From NCBI RefSeq assembly GCF_025698545.1, contig NC_068571.1, positions 48,083,733 through 48,147,732 on the forward strand: a DNA stretch of 64,000 nucleotides, given 5' to 3'. A model generated the notes under the pieces. That model was given only the letters and a program-made list of their open reading frames with translations, made no database searches and had not been told where the DNA came from. Shown piece by piece: positions 46,843 to 59,007 of the stretch (positions are counted from its first letter, which is position 1; every line of letters starts with the position of its first letter). This stretch comes from Gossypium raimondii. Taxonomy: Eukaryota; Streptophyta; Magnoliopsida; Malvales; Malvaceae. A program made the translations under genes and the position numbers.

Positions 46843-47450
46843 AATTTTTTGTCATGATGTATAAATTTATGTGATAAATATAGAGATGTATATTAAGGAT
46901 GTCAATTTAATTTTATTTAGTATATATATGTACCAAAAGAAATTTTAAAAATTTAAGTGGCTATCAAAAGAAAATTCTACAAATTTTGAATGACCGACTC
47001 CTTGTATATACAATGAAATAATTATATATATTCAATTAATAAGTGGTTGGAAGAAGTAGAAGTAGAATTCTTTACTTGAATACCACTCTCGACTCTAATA
47101 AAACTACACTCAAATGATATATTCAAAAGCAACATCATTAATTGATAAAAATGCTTAAGGCAACAGCTTTATAGCATATAATGTTACCTAATTCTCATTA
47201 TAATATACACATTTATTTTAAATTCAAATAAGTTTCATCTAAATTACCAGCTAAGTTATATTAATATGCATTCGAATAACTTGATCTAATTTATAATCAA
47301 CTTTGATATGATATATAAAGTGGTACTAATATTTTCAACACTTTATTTTCATAAACTTTCTAAAAGTAACCCTATCCAAAGTACTTGCTCATCATGATAA
47401 TTATAATATATATATATTAAACATTAACGTAATAAAAACAAAAAACATTA
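46843..47450. other. Intergenic DNA before SWEET copy 2
   Basis: AT-rich. The last ~60 bases match the 3' flank of SWEET copy 1 (ATTGATTGATA, GAGAGAAAAAGATTACA). Confidence 0.45.
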
Positions 47451-47706
47451 TACACTCATTATTGATTGATAGACAAGAGAGAGATGGAGAGAAAAAGATT
47501 ACAATGAGGGGGATAGAAATTCCACAACACATTATTTTAATTTACTTTTTTTCCTTTTATTTTGCATGGCTTTTGACCTTATTTGCCATGAAAACAAAAA
47601 CTAAACGTAATTTTATTATACATTGCTATAACTTTTTTTTATTGGCATCACTCGAGCGATCATCGTCCACTTGTAGAACCCTTTTTTTTCCCTTTCATTG
47701 AACCTT

Positions 47707-49088
47707 TTAAACTTTTTGGGAAGCATCTGAAGCTTTTTCCTTCGTATTTTGAGCTTCAACACCTCCTCTTGCTCCTCCTCTATTTTCGTACGGTTGAGGA
47801 GCCGTTGTGTTTACATCCGAAGACACGACCGACTCGAGTTTAATGACATCAACTATGTGCTGGTCTGGTAGTTGAAGCTTTGGATCTTCCACCACCATTT
47901 TCTTTGGGTGGTTCTTGTAGATTGCATAAAGTATCATTTGAAGGATCCCAAAGATAAACCCTAGTACGTTTGGTACCTGAATTTTCAAAAAAAAAAAATG
48001 AAGTTTAATTATTATTGATATGGTAATTAAAAAAAGGTAAAGACTAAACTATTCACTTTTATAGTAGAGGGACCAATTTGCTCATAATGTTATAGCATAA
48101 GGAGTTCCAAGCAAATTAACCAATTGAAAAAGGTTATTGCATGAATGAAGTAATGTACCGCAATGTTCATATCCTTCAACAAAAGGCCATAGAAGAACCA
48201 CATCACTGCTCCTAGGGTAAGGAACACTGATAAAGTAAACGGCATGAACTCAACACTCTTTGTCTTTATGACTTTTCTCTGCAAGAAAAACAAAGAATTT
48301 ACGGTTTAAATATAATCCTATTCAGACCGGAAGTGATATTCAATTTCAAAGTTGAGACAATGATACTCACCACGATAGCAAGTGGTGCCGCGAACACACT
48401 CAAAGAGAACCCCATGCAAATGTATCCGAGAATATGGAGACGGGTCATTGGGTTATGAAGGAAGTAAGTGGAGAAAAAGACAAGTCCGAACCCGAAAACA
48501 TTGAATAGGAGCATAAGCTTCACAGTTTCGAGCTGAAAATTTTCCACCATTTGGGAATTGAATTAGATTCATGATGAACTTCATGAAACACGCAGAAATA
48601 TATAGGGCTTTTTTTTAGAATTTACCTTTTCCTTCTTTCTACCATAGTAAAAGTAAGTGACAATGTAAAAAGATTGAATGAAACAGCAGAAAGTGTTGAT
48701 GGTAATTAGTAGCATAGCATCCTTCTTAAGAAGTGCATAGTAAATCCAAAGCATCGCACTGAACAATGATACCACATAGGGTAATGATTGGAACCCTTCT
48801 GATGTTTTCTTCTTGTAGATTTGATAAAATGTTGGCCTGCAAAAAATTACATCACCATCTCCATTAACAAGGCATAATTTATATAGAGAAAATTCATGAA
48901 ATAATACCAAAAACAAAGAGACTTACAAGGGAGAAAGGGAGACCATGAATGAAACAACGTTGCCTAAAAACAAGAAAACATGAAGTTAGAGAAAATTATA
49001 ATATGCAAAGAAGAAGGGAATATGAATATATATATATGTATGTACCGAGGATGCCGAAAACGAAAACCCAAGAAAGGTGAAGAGCCAT
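47707..49088 (-). CDS. SWEET sugar transporter, clade III-like (copy 2)
   Basis: This is the close paralog of the gene at 27383-29255. Six exons (49046-49088, 48927-48963, 48626-48836, 48371-48532, 48159-48278, 47707-47976) join to 280 residues with identical phases. It has the standard LGN helix-1 motif (Asn16), [21 protein letters not shown]74, FAAPLAIV (P147), TKSVEFMPF (P164), [13 protein letters not shown] and [10 protein letters not shown] (N194). No lesion was seen, and it matches the family consensus better than copy 1. Its cytosolic tail is Lys/Glu/Asp-rich, as in SWEET9-15. Introns are short, and several are nearly identical to those of copy 1, so duplication or gene conversion was recent. 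Likely a plasma-membrane sucrose exporter, by clade. Confidence 0.95.
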
Positions 49089-49260
49089 CTTTTATTTGTA
49101 TTAGATGAATATTATGTAAAGAATACCCTCTCTTTTTTCTCTCAGTCTCTCTCTCTCTCCGTGAAAGAGATAGTGAATATTTGTCAACTGAGGCTGATTC
49201 CAATGATCTCTCTCTCAGTTGCTATGAAGCAACCTCTAGGACGTCCATATTTATAGGGAT
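49089..49260 (-). promoter_or_regulatory. 5' leader and TATA box of SWEET copy 2
   Basis: Minus-strand CTATAAATATGG lies at plus 49246-49256, about 165 bases before the ATG, followed by a CT-rich leader (GAGAGAGAGAGACTGAG on the minus strand). This matches copy 1's arrangement. Confidence 0.6.
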
Positions 49261-49286
49261 GGAAAGGAAGGTGCCGACGTGTGGGG

Positions 49287-49827
49287 TGAAGTATGAAATA
49301 CAAAAAAGTGATGTCAAGTTTACAATAAGAAAAATGTGAAAAAAAGTGGCTAATCATTGAAAAAGAATGTTTTGAGGGTTGAGTTAAAATTTAAAATTTT
49401 TGAGGGGTCAAAGTGAAAGAATCTATGTTAAACTGACTTAGATTGAATTATTATTTTTTAAAGGGACCAAAAATATAAATTTAAGGGGATAAAGGGATCA
49501 ATTTAGATTGTTAATTTAACAAGGGCTAAAAATGATATTATACCATCTAACCATGAGGGTCAAGGCCTATCTCCCCCTTGCTTCGCTTTTATTGATTATA
49601 TATTTTTATACGTGGTCATTAAAAGTAAAGTCCCTTGAATATACATTTAAAAACTTTTTATGGAGTGCCATCCTTAAATTTATAGAAAATTTATAAAATA
49701 TAAAAATAAATAAGTTGGGTTCTGTTGTCCTTTTTATGGCTTCAAGTGGGATCTTTTACGTTTAGAGATATGCTAATTGCTTTTGTAATTAACTTCCCTA
49801 GGATAAATAGGCATTCCAAGTAACTAA
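49287..49827. repeat. About 540-bp insertion in the SWEET copy 2 upstream region
   Basis: The upstream similarity between copies 1 and 2 stops after GTGCCGACGTGTGGGG and resumes at ACCAATGGATTGGTCC. In copy 1 these words are adjacent. The extra DNA includes a MITE-like portion (49375-49595: GAGGGGTCAAAGTG, AGGCCTATCTCCCCCTTGC, TTCGC). A deletion in copy 1 is the alternative. Confidence 0.7.
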
Positions 49828-49914
49828 ACAAATCACCAATGGATTGGTCCCACTATAGTTCTTTATGATGTGTCGTCCACCAAGTGGTTTAAGGTTTGCA
49901 ACTCATACTTGATT

Positions 49915-50860
49915 GGGTCTCATATCTTGGATGGGGAGTCCTAAAGTACTTACTCATAATTCATTCCTCGTTTTCATGGTTAGGTTGGGTCACAATTTCA
50001 CAATTTCATTAGTTTAGGTTAGGTTAGAAATGAAATGGTCTGAAAATTTATGTTATTATTTAGAATAATATTGTTGAGGAACAAAAAAGGAAGAAGGTGA
50101 ATATAATAGTTTACACAACAATTTAAAGTTAAGAGTCACTAGAGGAGTAAGAGAATGATGTATAAGGCATTAAAAGTGGAGAGTGGAACAACCTTCTTCC
50201 TAAGCACAAGGATGATTATTTGTAGGCTAGGGTAATCATCCCTTGGCTCTAGTTTTTGACATGTGTTCGACAATAATCCTCATGGTTAATCACTTAATAT
50301 GATAGCCTTCTAGATAGGTAGAATAGGATTGTCATGAACCAAGCGAGATTCTACATGTGATCTACACAAAGAATGAACTAACACTATTCTTTGGCAACAT
50401 ATATAAGTGGTACTCTACGTTTCGTGTATATGTACATCAGCAAAAGGTCCATAGTTGGCGAAATGTTGCCCTCTAGCAAAGTTGTAACTGGTAAGGTTGT
50501 GATTGACAAAGTGAGGGTGGCAAGGACCGTTCTAACAAGGTACAATAGGCCTTTGGAAAATTATGATTCAAACTTAGTAGAACTCAATGCTATTTGAATC
50601 GCCTTCGGAATTTTGTTAAATCTGAATAGGCAAATTGTTAATATTTGATTTTTGAGACTAGCTCATTGGTAGTTTATTCGTGGTACTATAATTTGTGGAA
50701 GCATCCTCGATGGCTTGTTGATACAATTTAGATTGCTTATAATTGTATCTTCCTGCATAAATGGCCAATTACTAACACATAGTAATTAAATCATTTGGCC
50801 TAGAATAATGACCTATGGCCACATTATTTTTCTATCAACTATGCAATGCCGACGAGAAGA
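49915..50860. other. Intergenic DNA, nothing firm
   Basis: There is a short open frame at 50391-50597 (GEMLPSSKVVTGKVVIDKV) without recognisable family. No other feature stands out, though the right end borders the copia LTR copy. Confidence 0.4.
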
Positions 50861-52440
50861 TATCATTTTCCCTTATTGGGCTATGAATTCCACTATTGTA
50901 AGTAAAATTATGTCATACATAAATCGTATATTCAACATATCAATTTTCGGGTCTATTACAAATTGAACTCAGGCTTTCAACACATCAAAGTATACGGGCT
51001 ACATACACATAGTCAGTTACTTACCTAGGATTACACTATGAACGTCACAAGTGAATAAATCCATAAACAAATCTAAGATATATTCAACTTGGGTCTTGTC
51101 TAATGTATCATCAATCCAAACAATTGCACCTATGTCTCTATCTTTCTAGAAGTCATCCGCTCTGATATCTAAGACAATGTATCTCCCTAATTGGACTTGA
51201 TAGATGGCATAATAGTCTTTTGAATCAATTTGCTCATTTTTTATTCTTCAGACTACGAACCATTTATGTTACTTACTAATATAAGTTGTCTTCTCGAATT
51301 ATGATCCGACCACATAATACAACATAATATTTGTTAAACATTGCATAATCGGTGAACCAATATTTGCTCACACATTTTTCTTTGCGTGCAAAAATCATTG
51401 AGGACAAATACAAAAGATAATAACATAAATTATGAAATTTTATTTAACTAATCTGGTCAAAAATTTACAAGCATATATGACGAAATAACTACACTAAGGG
51501 CACTAGATCCCAACAGTCTCTCACTTGCCCTAGTGAAGCAGATAACTCATATTTTACATACACATACATTCTACATGTTTCTCAAAACTCCTAACCACCA
51601 AATTCTTGATAAATAGACCCACAAGGTTGTTCTCAAATGCGACTTCGACTACATCCATTATTTTATTTGTCAACACTTCTCCTATAATATGATATTTTTA
51701 TCAATGTTTTTTTCCCATTTATGATTTCCAATTTCCTTGGTGTTAGCTATTGTCACACTGTTATACGATGTGATAGTTTTCTCCATAACAAGAATGACTT
51801 CGAGATCTGTGAGGAACTTTTGAAGCTAGACTACTTTTTGTTGCCTCAAAATCAACCACATATTCAGCCACCATAGTGGAGTTAGTAGTACAACTCTACT
51901 TGACACTTTTCCACATTATAGCCCCACTTCCTAGATAAATACACAACCCAATGTCGATTTCCTTAAATCTCGGCACATTTGAAAGTCGGAATCCTTATAT
52001 CCAATGGAGTTAAATCCTCTCTAGAATATAAAAGCATACAATCTTCTATTTTCAGTAAATACTTGAGTATATGCTTAATTGATTGCTAAAGTTTTGGACC
52101 AAGACTCGTCTGATATCGACTTGAGTATATGCTTAATTGATTGCTAATGTTTTGTGCATAACATAACATACATGAGACTTCCTACAGCTAAAGCATGAGG
52201 AATCGTTCTGATATACTCTCTTTCTTCTGTTGTCTTAAGACAATCATCCAAAGAAAGATGGAAACTCGATACAAAAGATTGTGTACCTTTCTTTGAATCG
52301 GCCATAGAAAAACATTCCAATATATTATCTATGTATGAATCTTGCGATAAAGCATTAAGGTTCGAATTCTAATGACATAGATAGCTTCACCCAAATCCTT
52401 CATACTAAACTGTTGAATTAATCCAAAATTAGATTCCCAG
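50860..52440 (-). mobile_element. Ty1/copia fragment with LTR, old and broken
   Basis: On the minus strand, from 52440 downwards, degenerate pieces of the C-terminal half of copia pol (the region between reverse transcriptase and RNase H) can be read. They run into an LTR whose start TGTTGGGATC lies at plus 51506-51515 and which extends to about 50860. The LTR body matches the solo copy at about 57440-58213 (GGAAGTCATC.GCTCTGATA, AAGACAATGTATCTCCCTAA). Only the 3' part of the element is present. It is broken many times and is clearly older than the copia in the MORC gene. Confidence 0.7.
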
Positions 52441-53266
52441 CTTAGCTCTTATTTTTACTCTTATCCATTTCAGAAATTGATCGCTAACACTTAGCGATGT
52501 ACGTTATCTTAAATTTTCTATTTATATTTGAACTAAAATGTACTTGAATTTTTTTCACGAATCTATCATATAAAAAATTAAAGATGAGACTTTATTCAAT
52601 GACAAGATTGAGATTTTAAAAATTTAAAATCTCAAATTTGAGTCATACATTATGTATCAAATTTCTTTTAGATTTATTGTTATTAGTCTAGTTAAATAAA
52701 TAGAATTGAGTTAACCATTTAATTTAATACGTGTTTATGCTTTAATAATAATAATCATTAGGTCAACCCTGGCTACTATTGTCTTGTCAAATTTGTAAAG
52801 GAATTTTGGTGGTAATTGAATAAATTTGGATTTGAATTTGAGATCACTATCTCAAATTTTGGCTTCCGTCTCTTTTTTATAAATTACTTCCCAACATTTA
52901 AACCCAAAAAAAAAACACACTTCACCATTTTCTTCTTATTATTATAATACCAAAAATATCATCAGAGCTAAAGCTAAATTAATAGCTACTTTTTATCCAT
53001 TAGATCCATTTGAGGAGAATAAACCCAAAAGCACTTATGCATGTATTGGGCTAAGGAATAATTGTAAATATAACTATCAATTGCAGTTGGGAGATGTTAC
53101 AGAGTCCAAGCATCCTCCAATCTTTAATTTTCTTTCCAATGGCAAAGAAAAAAAACCAGGAGTCCAATCATTTCAATGGTTGCTCCTGCCTTAATTTGGC
53201 TCTACTTACATATTAATATCTTTAAAAGTTGTTTATAATGGGTAACAATGTAAAATTAAGGCAAAT
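52441..53266. other. Intergenic DNA and SWEET copy 3 3' flank
   Basis: AT-rich, no gene. The last ~150 bases before the stop codon of copy 3 are probably its 3' UTR. Confidence 0.45.
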
Positions 53267-55720
53267 TCAAACTCCATCATCACTATGTTCTAACTGAGGG
53301 CCATACAAATTTTCATCTCTACCGACTTCGATGTCACCGGAAACTTGCGGGGACGAACTGTGGATATTTGAAGCTTTGATATGATTGATGTTCTTTCCGT
53401 TCACAATCGGCGACGGTTGCTTCCTTTCATGGTCTTTGGCAATGTTGTTATTGAACTTTTTGTAGACTACATACAGTAGCATTTGGATTGTTCCTAGAAC
53501 AACTCCCACAATGTTTGGGAGCTGAGATTATTAAACCAATAAAGAAATCAGATAAAAATTAGGTGAAACTACAACAATAGGAAATTAGAAATGCGTGAAT
53601 GAAGGGGTTGACATTTCATGCATTTGATGAATAGAGAAAATATAATAGATAAATCATTTTTATTCCATCGCTATACTCCCTGCACTTTTCAGATTTTAAA
53701 ATTTAGGTCTAAATATTAATATTGTTAACTTGTTTGGTTAAATTCAAGTTAATTATAAGACTATTTTCAAAATGTAACAACAGCCAATTTAACAAAAAGA
53801 TATTAACAGTTAAACTTAAATTTTGAAATCTAAAATTTAAAAGACTAAATTTTCAATATTTGAAAAGTGCGTATTTTAACTTATATATTTTCATTTCACA
53901 AGTCAAGGTATAGATATGAAATTTAAAACTCTATTTTTCCATCAAATTATGATTATTGTTATGCCTTAGTTAAATCATTAATACTGTTAAAAATTGATTA
54001 GTGAACTAATGTTTATCTTTTTAAATAAAAATAGTGAAAATAATTATTTTGATAGTCCCAATTTCACCTTTTAAATGACAGGAAAATTTTGGGTATCAAT
54101 TTCTTTTTAAAATTCTAAATTATTTATTTATTTAATTGCATTGGTGAATTAGATTTGTTAAGGGTGAGGGAGACTACTCCTTAAAACAAAAGTCTCTCAA
54201 GTGATATCATATTTGTCAGCGAATTTTGGGGATTATTCCTGAATTTTTAAAAATTTTAAATTAATAAAATAAAATTACACTTTAATCCTCTAAAATGATA
54301 AAATTTTGATTTAATCCTTTAAAAAGTTACATTTTTACTATAGTAAAAATTACAATTTAATTTTGTCCCCAAAAAATTGTTTTGGCTTCGTCCCTAATAT
54401 TCCCTAATTGGTGACCTATATGTCATAAGTCAAGAATTCAAACCCCACTAAGGTCGAGACGCTTACGTTCTCTTGGTGGGTGTCTATACACCCACGTATG
54501 GCCGAATTCCTTATGGCGTTCACCATTTGCAAACCAAGTCCCTCATGGAAAGTTGGCTTTTAATAGAGATGGGAGACAAAACTCCGACACAACTACTAAT
54601 CATTATCGAGGTCTAGTTAGTTGCCCAACAAACAACACTTCGAAAACTTCTCCGAAGAGATCGATTCCCTCAACAAAATCTAAGCATAATTATATTAATA
54701 CCAAATTAAAATATAACCTAGTTTTTTAAAATATTAATGCATCTTCAACTTATATATATATATATATATATATATATGGATTTGAAAATACTTACAGATA
54801 TATAGAAGTCCTTAAGAAGTAGTCCGTAAACCAACCACAAGATGGCGCTGCAGGTGAGGAAAAATGATAAAGTGAATGGCATGAACTCCACACTTTTGGT
54901 GTGAATGACCGACCTCTATCAAAAAATTAAACACCATTAATTAATAATTAAAACAAGACAAATCAAATTAAAATTATTGATTAAACAATAATAATTATAT
55001 CTAACCATTATACTCAAAGGAGCTGCAAAAACAGCAGCCGATGTCACCACACATGACCATCCAATAACATGGATTCGACTTCTCCCTTTTGAAAAGAAAT
55101 GTGTGATAAGAACCAAAACAAGAGCTCCCATATTGAATACCAGAAGCAACTTCAATGTCAATATCTGCCAAAACCTTATATAAGCTCGTTATTTTTGTGT
55201 GTATATACATATATGTATATTACAGTATTATTAGTAGTATACCCGAGCTTTCTTGGGAGCATAAACGATGAAGACGATGATGTAAATGGTTTCCACAACA
55301 CAACCAATGGAGTTTATGGTCATTAAAAGGAAAGCATTGGGTTTTAAAGTGGCGTAATAGATCCATAGCATCGCACTCACTAGGGCAACCACGTAAGGTA
55401 GTGATTCGAACCCTTCTGTTGATTTCTTTTTATAAACCCGAACAAATGTTGGCCTGCAATTCTCAATATATCTATACATCAAATCCCATGTTATATATGT
55501 GTATGTATACACAGAAAAAGAAAAGAAAAGAAAAGAAGAAACACTTACAAAGGAGCAAGGTACACCATGAAAGAGAGAATGTTACCTATATTTGTTGGGA
55601 TTTTCAGAAATGAACAAGATGTTAATTATATGAATGTATATGTATGTATATATATGGAAATGGAAATGGAATTATACCTAGAATGCCAGAGATGAATATC
55701 CATGGATGGTGATGAGCCAT
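53267..55720 (-). CDS. SWEET sugar transporter, clade III-like (copy 3, diverged)
   Basis: Six exons (55678-55720, 55549-55585, 55243-55453, 55006-55164, 54796-54915, 53267-53521) join in frame to 274 residues. The exon phases and the first three exon lengths are identical to the other two copies. Features: MAHHHPWIF start, [17 protein letters not shown] (Asn16, P28), [20 protein letters not shown] (P46), a helix-3 asparagine in LLMTINS (N74), FAAPLSIM (P146), [16 protein letters not shown] (P163), and [10 protein letters not shown] (N193). The acidic/Ser-rich tail ends LEHSDDGV. No lesion was seen. Intron 5 is 1.27 kb and contains MITE-type repeats. It is more distant from copies 1 and 2 than they are from each other, so it is the older member of the array. 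Sucrose export is likely by clade. Subtype number cannot be fixed by eye. Confidence 0.94.
53650..53885. repeat. Inverted-repeat MITE fragment in SWEET copy 3 intron 5
   Basis: The left CTCCCTGCACTTTTCAGATT, TTAAAATTTAGGTCTAA pairs with the right TTAAATTTTGAAATCTAAAA and GAAAAGTGCGTATTTTAAC. It is the same family as 39664-40034. Confidence 0.65.
54225..54680. repeat. MITE-like copy and a second unclassified repeat in intron 5
   Basis: 54225-54405 is the 'GGCTTCGTCCCTA' family (inverse of GGGGCGAAGCC), with ATTTTGATTTAATCC and TACTATAGTAAAAATTAC words. 54430-54680 is GC-richer (GGTGGGTGTCTATACACCC, CCGAATTCCTTATGGCG) and looks like a fragment of another dispersed element of unknown class. Confidence 0.5.
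54751..54776. repeat. (TA)n microsatellite in intron 5
   Basis: A run of about 12 TA units lies 20 bases from exon 5's donor side. Likely polymorphic. Confidence 0.9.
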
Positions 55721-56460
55721 TTTCGTTTTTGAGCTACAAGACTTTCTCTTTGATGTTTGAAGGGTATATAATGTATAGAAATAATATGTAGAAAGAGGTT
55801 AATTGTAAGTCAGGTAAAGACCCAATACTAGTTTCTTCTTATCCAAATTCTAACACATTTGGTGTGATATATTAATAGAGACTAAAGATGGGTGCTTTTT
55901 TTATTTTACAATAAACACCACAACTTTTACGATTAATAGAAAACATCAGTTGCATGTTTTGTTGAATATGGCTTTTCAGCTTTGAAGTTTTTTTGAAATA
56001 TTTTATCAAAGATTCAAAATATTGTAAATTTGATTTTTTTTTATAAATTGATGTTATTTTTTAATTCATAGGATAAATTTTAAAACTATGCATGCACTTT
56101 GGTTTAATGTGCACTTTTAAACATGAACTTTGATTTTGCGTAATCTTATACATGAAATTTTGATTTGATTTGATTCAATTCTTACAACTTATTAATATAA
56201 TTATTGGTATAACATCTTTTTATGTTTATATATTGCATACACAAATAAAGAAATAAATTAATTTAGTTATATCTTTGAACGTGCATGATTGAATTAAAAT
56301 TAAAGCTTCATATATAAGTTTGAACCACAATCAAAATTTCATATGTATAACGCACTAAATCAAAATTGAGATTTGTTAAGTTAAATGGCACTACCAAGAC
56401 AACCTTAACATTCATTATATTGATTTAAGTTTTGATACAAAGTTATTCATTTGTAGTATT
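55721..56460. other. SWEET copy 3 upstream region
   Basis: A minus-strand ATTATATACCC lies at plus 55764-55773, only ~45 bases before the ATG, so it may or may not be the TATA box. The rest is AT-rich without features. Confidence 0.4.
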
Positions 56461-56463
56461 TTT

Positions 56464-56870
56464 TAAGGGTTAAAAGTAACATTTAGTCTTTGAACTTGGT
56501 ATTTTTTTTTTATCTTGGTCTTTATTTTTATTTTACTTTTTGTTTTCATTAGTCTCAGAATTTGGCAAATTTTTTCCAATTTGATCCTTGAATTTGGATT
56601 TTGTTCAAGATGATGATGTGGCACTCCTTGAATTTTTAAATTATAATTTATTTATATTTTTAAATATTTTTATTTTTTAAATTTTATATGATTTTTTAAA
56701 AAAAATTCAAGTGATGGCATGGCACAATCTCATAACACCATGTCATCACTCATGAACGGATTCCAAATTTAGGGATCAATTTGAGAAAATTTATCAAGAT
56801 TTGGAACTAACGTGAAAAAGAAAACAGTTTAAGGGCCAAGTTAAAAAGTTACCACATTCAACATATCAAA
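56464..56870. repeat. Inverted-repeat MITE, about 400 bp
   Basis: The left arm (CTTTGAACTTGGTA, CCAATTTGATCCTTGAATTT, GATGATGATGTGGC) pairs with the reverse complement of the right arm (CTCAAATTGATCCCTAAATT, GAGTGATGACATGG). The centre is very AT-rich. Confidence 0.7.
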
Positions 56871-57440
56871 ATATTAAATAAAGGTGACTGGGATTTGAGT
56901 ATTTTGAAAGTTAAGATCCGTAATATCTTTATCTGATAGATCATATGTGAAACAACTATCTATCCAAATTGAGAAGTAACTTGTGGTTAGTTTCTTATGT
57001 GTACTTGAGGGATATAACACTATTGAGGAATATGATTTGGACAATAATTGGTAATATATTGAGCATTGTTGGTCAATAAAAGAAGATGGTGTTCCTCAAT
57101 AATGTCGATATTTCAGACAATTAATGTTTTATCCTATATATACATATGATATGCAACAAAAGGGATATTGAATTCAGAGAATGTTGTAAGAACCAAATAG
57201 AATACAGCCTAAGCCAAAGAAGATCTACAAGAAACACAGCTAATTAACCTATTGTAGTTACAATTAGAGGAGGAAATTAATGATATATAGCACAGTTTCT
57301 TTTCTTTTGATGTTGAAAACGTTTTGATGCTTGAAGTGTTTTATAATATGTTGTTAGTTTCAAAATAGATATTTGCAAGTAAAATAAGAGCAGTGCCAAA
57401 AACAGTGTTGGTAACTATTACCAACTCCTTCAGTCATTAA
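56871..57440. other. Intergenic DNA
   Basis: No gene or firm repeat. Short sequence words lead into the copia LTR copy. Confidence 0.4.
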
Positions 57441-58213
57441 GTATGAACAAGGTAAAAATATAATGAACACGAAATATATTTATATAGTTCGGTTTTCTTA
57501 CATCCGCAAGGTCTTACTAAAAGAGATAATCCACTATCTTAGCAACATGTACAACAAACGATCACAACCTCTAATACTTACCAATTAGACTCATCACTTT
57601 TGTACCTAAGATCCTTTATTGGGTTATGAATTTCACTTTTGTGGAATGATGCTACATACTGTAGAAATCGTATATCCAATGTACCAACTTTCGGTTCCTT
57701 AACTACTTGAACTTAGGCATTCATTTACATTAAAGTTTACGAGTCACACGTACATAGTCATTAATCCACTTAAGATTAATGTGTATATGCCACACTATGA
57801 ACGTTACAGTGAATAGATTCATAAACAGATCTAGGACCTATTTTACTTGGGTCCTATCCGATGTATTGTCAGTCCAGTCAATCACATCTATGTCTCTATT
57901 TTCTGGAAGTCATCTGCTCTAATACCCAAGACAAGGTATCTCCCTAATTAGACTTAATAGATGACATATTAGTTTTTCAACCAATTTACCCAATTTTGAT
58001 TAGCTAAGGACTTGTTTAGATTATCTACTAGTATAAGTTGTCTTTCTATATTACGATCTGACCACATAATTCCGCTTAGTATTAGTTAAACATTAGATAA
58101 TCAGTGAGTCAATATTTGCTTCCATTTTGCTTTGTGTACAAAAACAATTGAAGACAAAATACCAGTATATGTAAACAAAATCACTACACTAAGGACAATA
58201 GATCTGAGCAACA
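57440..58213 (-). repeat. Solo LTR (copia type), related to the LTR at 50860-51515
   Basis: It shares ordered words with the other LTR: TCCTTTATTGGGTTATGAAT, CACACTATGAACGTTAC, CATCTATGTCTCTAT, GGAAGTCATCTGCTCTAATA, AAGGTATCTCCCTAATTAG, ATATTTGCTTCC and CACTACACTAAGG. The end near 58205-58213 corresponds to the 'TGTTGGGATC' start of the minus-strand copy. No internal region adjoins, so it is solo or truncated and old. Confidence 0.7.
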
Positions 58214-58916
58214 GCTATCAGCCTCCTCCCTCTGCCCCTGATTGGATTCCAACTTAATTAGAAAATAATTAAAGAACCATGTTTTCTTTAAAAAGTTATA
58301 CTATTGTGAGAAAAATTACCTTTTTATATTTCTACATAAAATTAATAAAAACCTATATATATTTGGATTTAAATTTGAACAATTCAATTTTTAACATTAT
58401 CATTTTTTTTTAAATAATTTTTATATAATTTTTTTACTTTTTTGATTTCTCAAGATATCTACCGGAATGGGCTCAATAATTAATCATCCACATTATGTAG
58501 GCCCATTAAGGGGCAAATGTTAACCACGAATTTTAAAGCAGCTCCATACATAAAGTGAGAATCGAACCCTATACTAAATACATAATAACTTTCATCTATA
58601 TGAGAAGCGTGTAATAATCTATACGTATGATGCTACTAAGTTTGCCATTAATCAGGGCTTACTTAATTATTGTTAAACTAATTAAATTCATGATTTGAGA
58701 AGCCATAAAAGAAATTTTGGAATGATTCAAACTTGTATTAGGTAGATATATTAATTGCAATTTAAGGATTGATTATTGCCCAACATTTTAAGGTTTGCTT
58801 CAATCTACGTCACCTATCTTTTTTTTCTATTTTTACTTTTAGGACCCTTATATAAATTTCTCTAATTAATCATTATCCTTAATAAAACTCTTTACTTTGA
58901 GCCGTGTGCCCAACAT
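58214..58916. other. Intergenic DNA upstream of the tRNA gene
   Basis: AT-rich, with no gene. Pol III genes need only their internal promoter; CAA-type initiation motifs (GTGCCCAACATGG) sit just before the tRNA. Confidence 0.4.
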
Positions 58917-58988
58917 GGTTCCATGGTGTAGTGGTTAGCACTCTGGACTTTGAATCCAGCGACCTGGGTTCGACTCCCGGTGGGACCT
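58917..58988 (+). tRNA. tRNA-Gln (anticodon UUG)
   Basis: 72 bases fold as a standard cloverleaf. The acceptor stem is GGTTCCA paired with TGGGACC (one G-T wobble), the D arm TGGTGTAGTGGTTAGCA, the anticodon stem CTGGA/TCCAG with loop CTTTGAA (anticodon TTG), and the T arm CCTGGGTTCGACTCCCGG carrying the B box GGTTCGACTCC. The discriminator is T, no intron is present, and CCA is not encoded. T-rich tracts from about 58991 (TGTTTTTC, then eight T) provide the pol III stop. The anticodon stem pairs fully, so it appears functional. Confidence 0.97.
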
Positions 58989-59007
58989 CTTGTTTTTCTT
59001 TTTTTTC

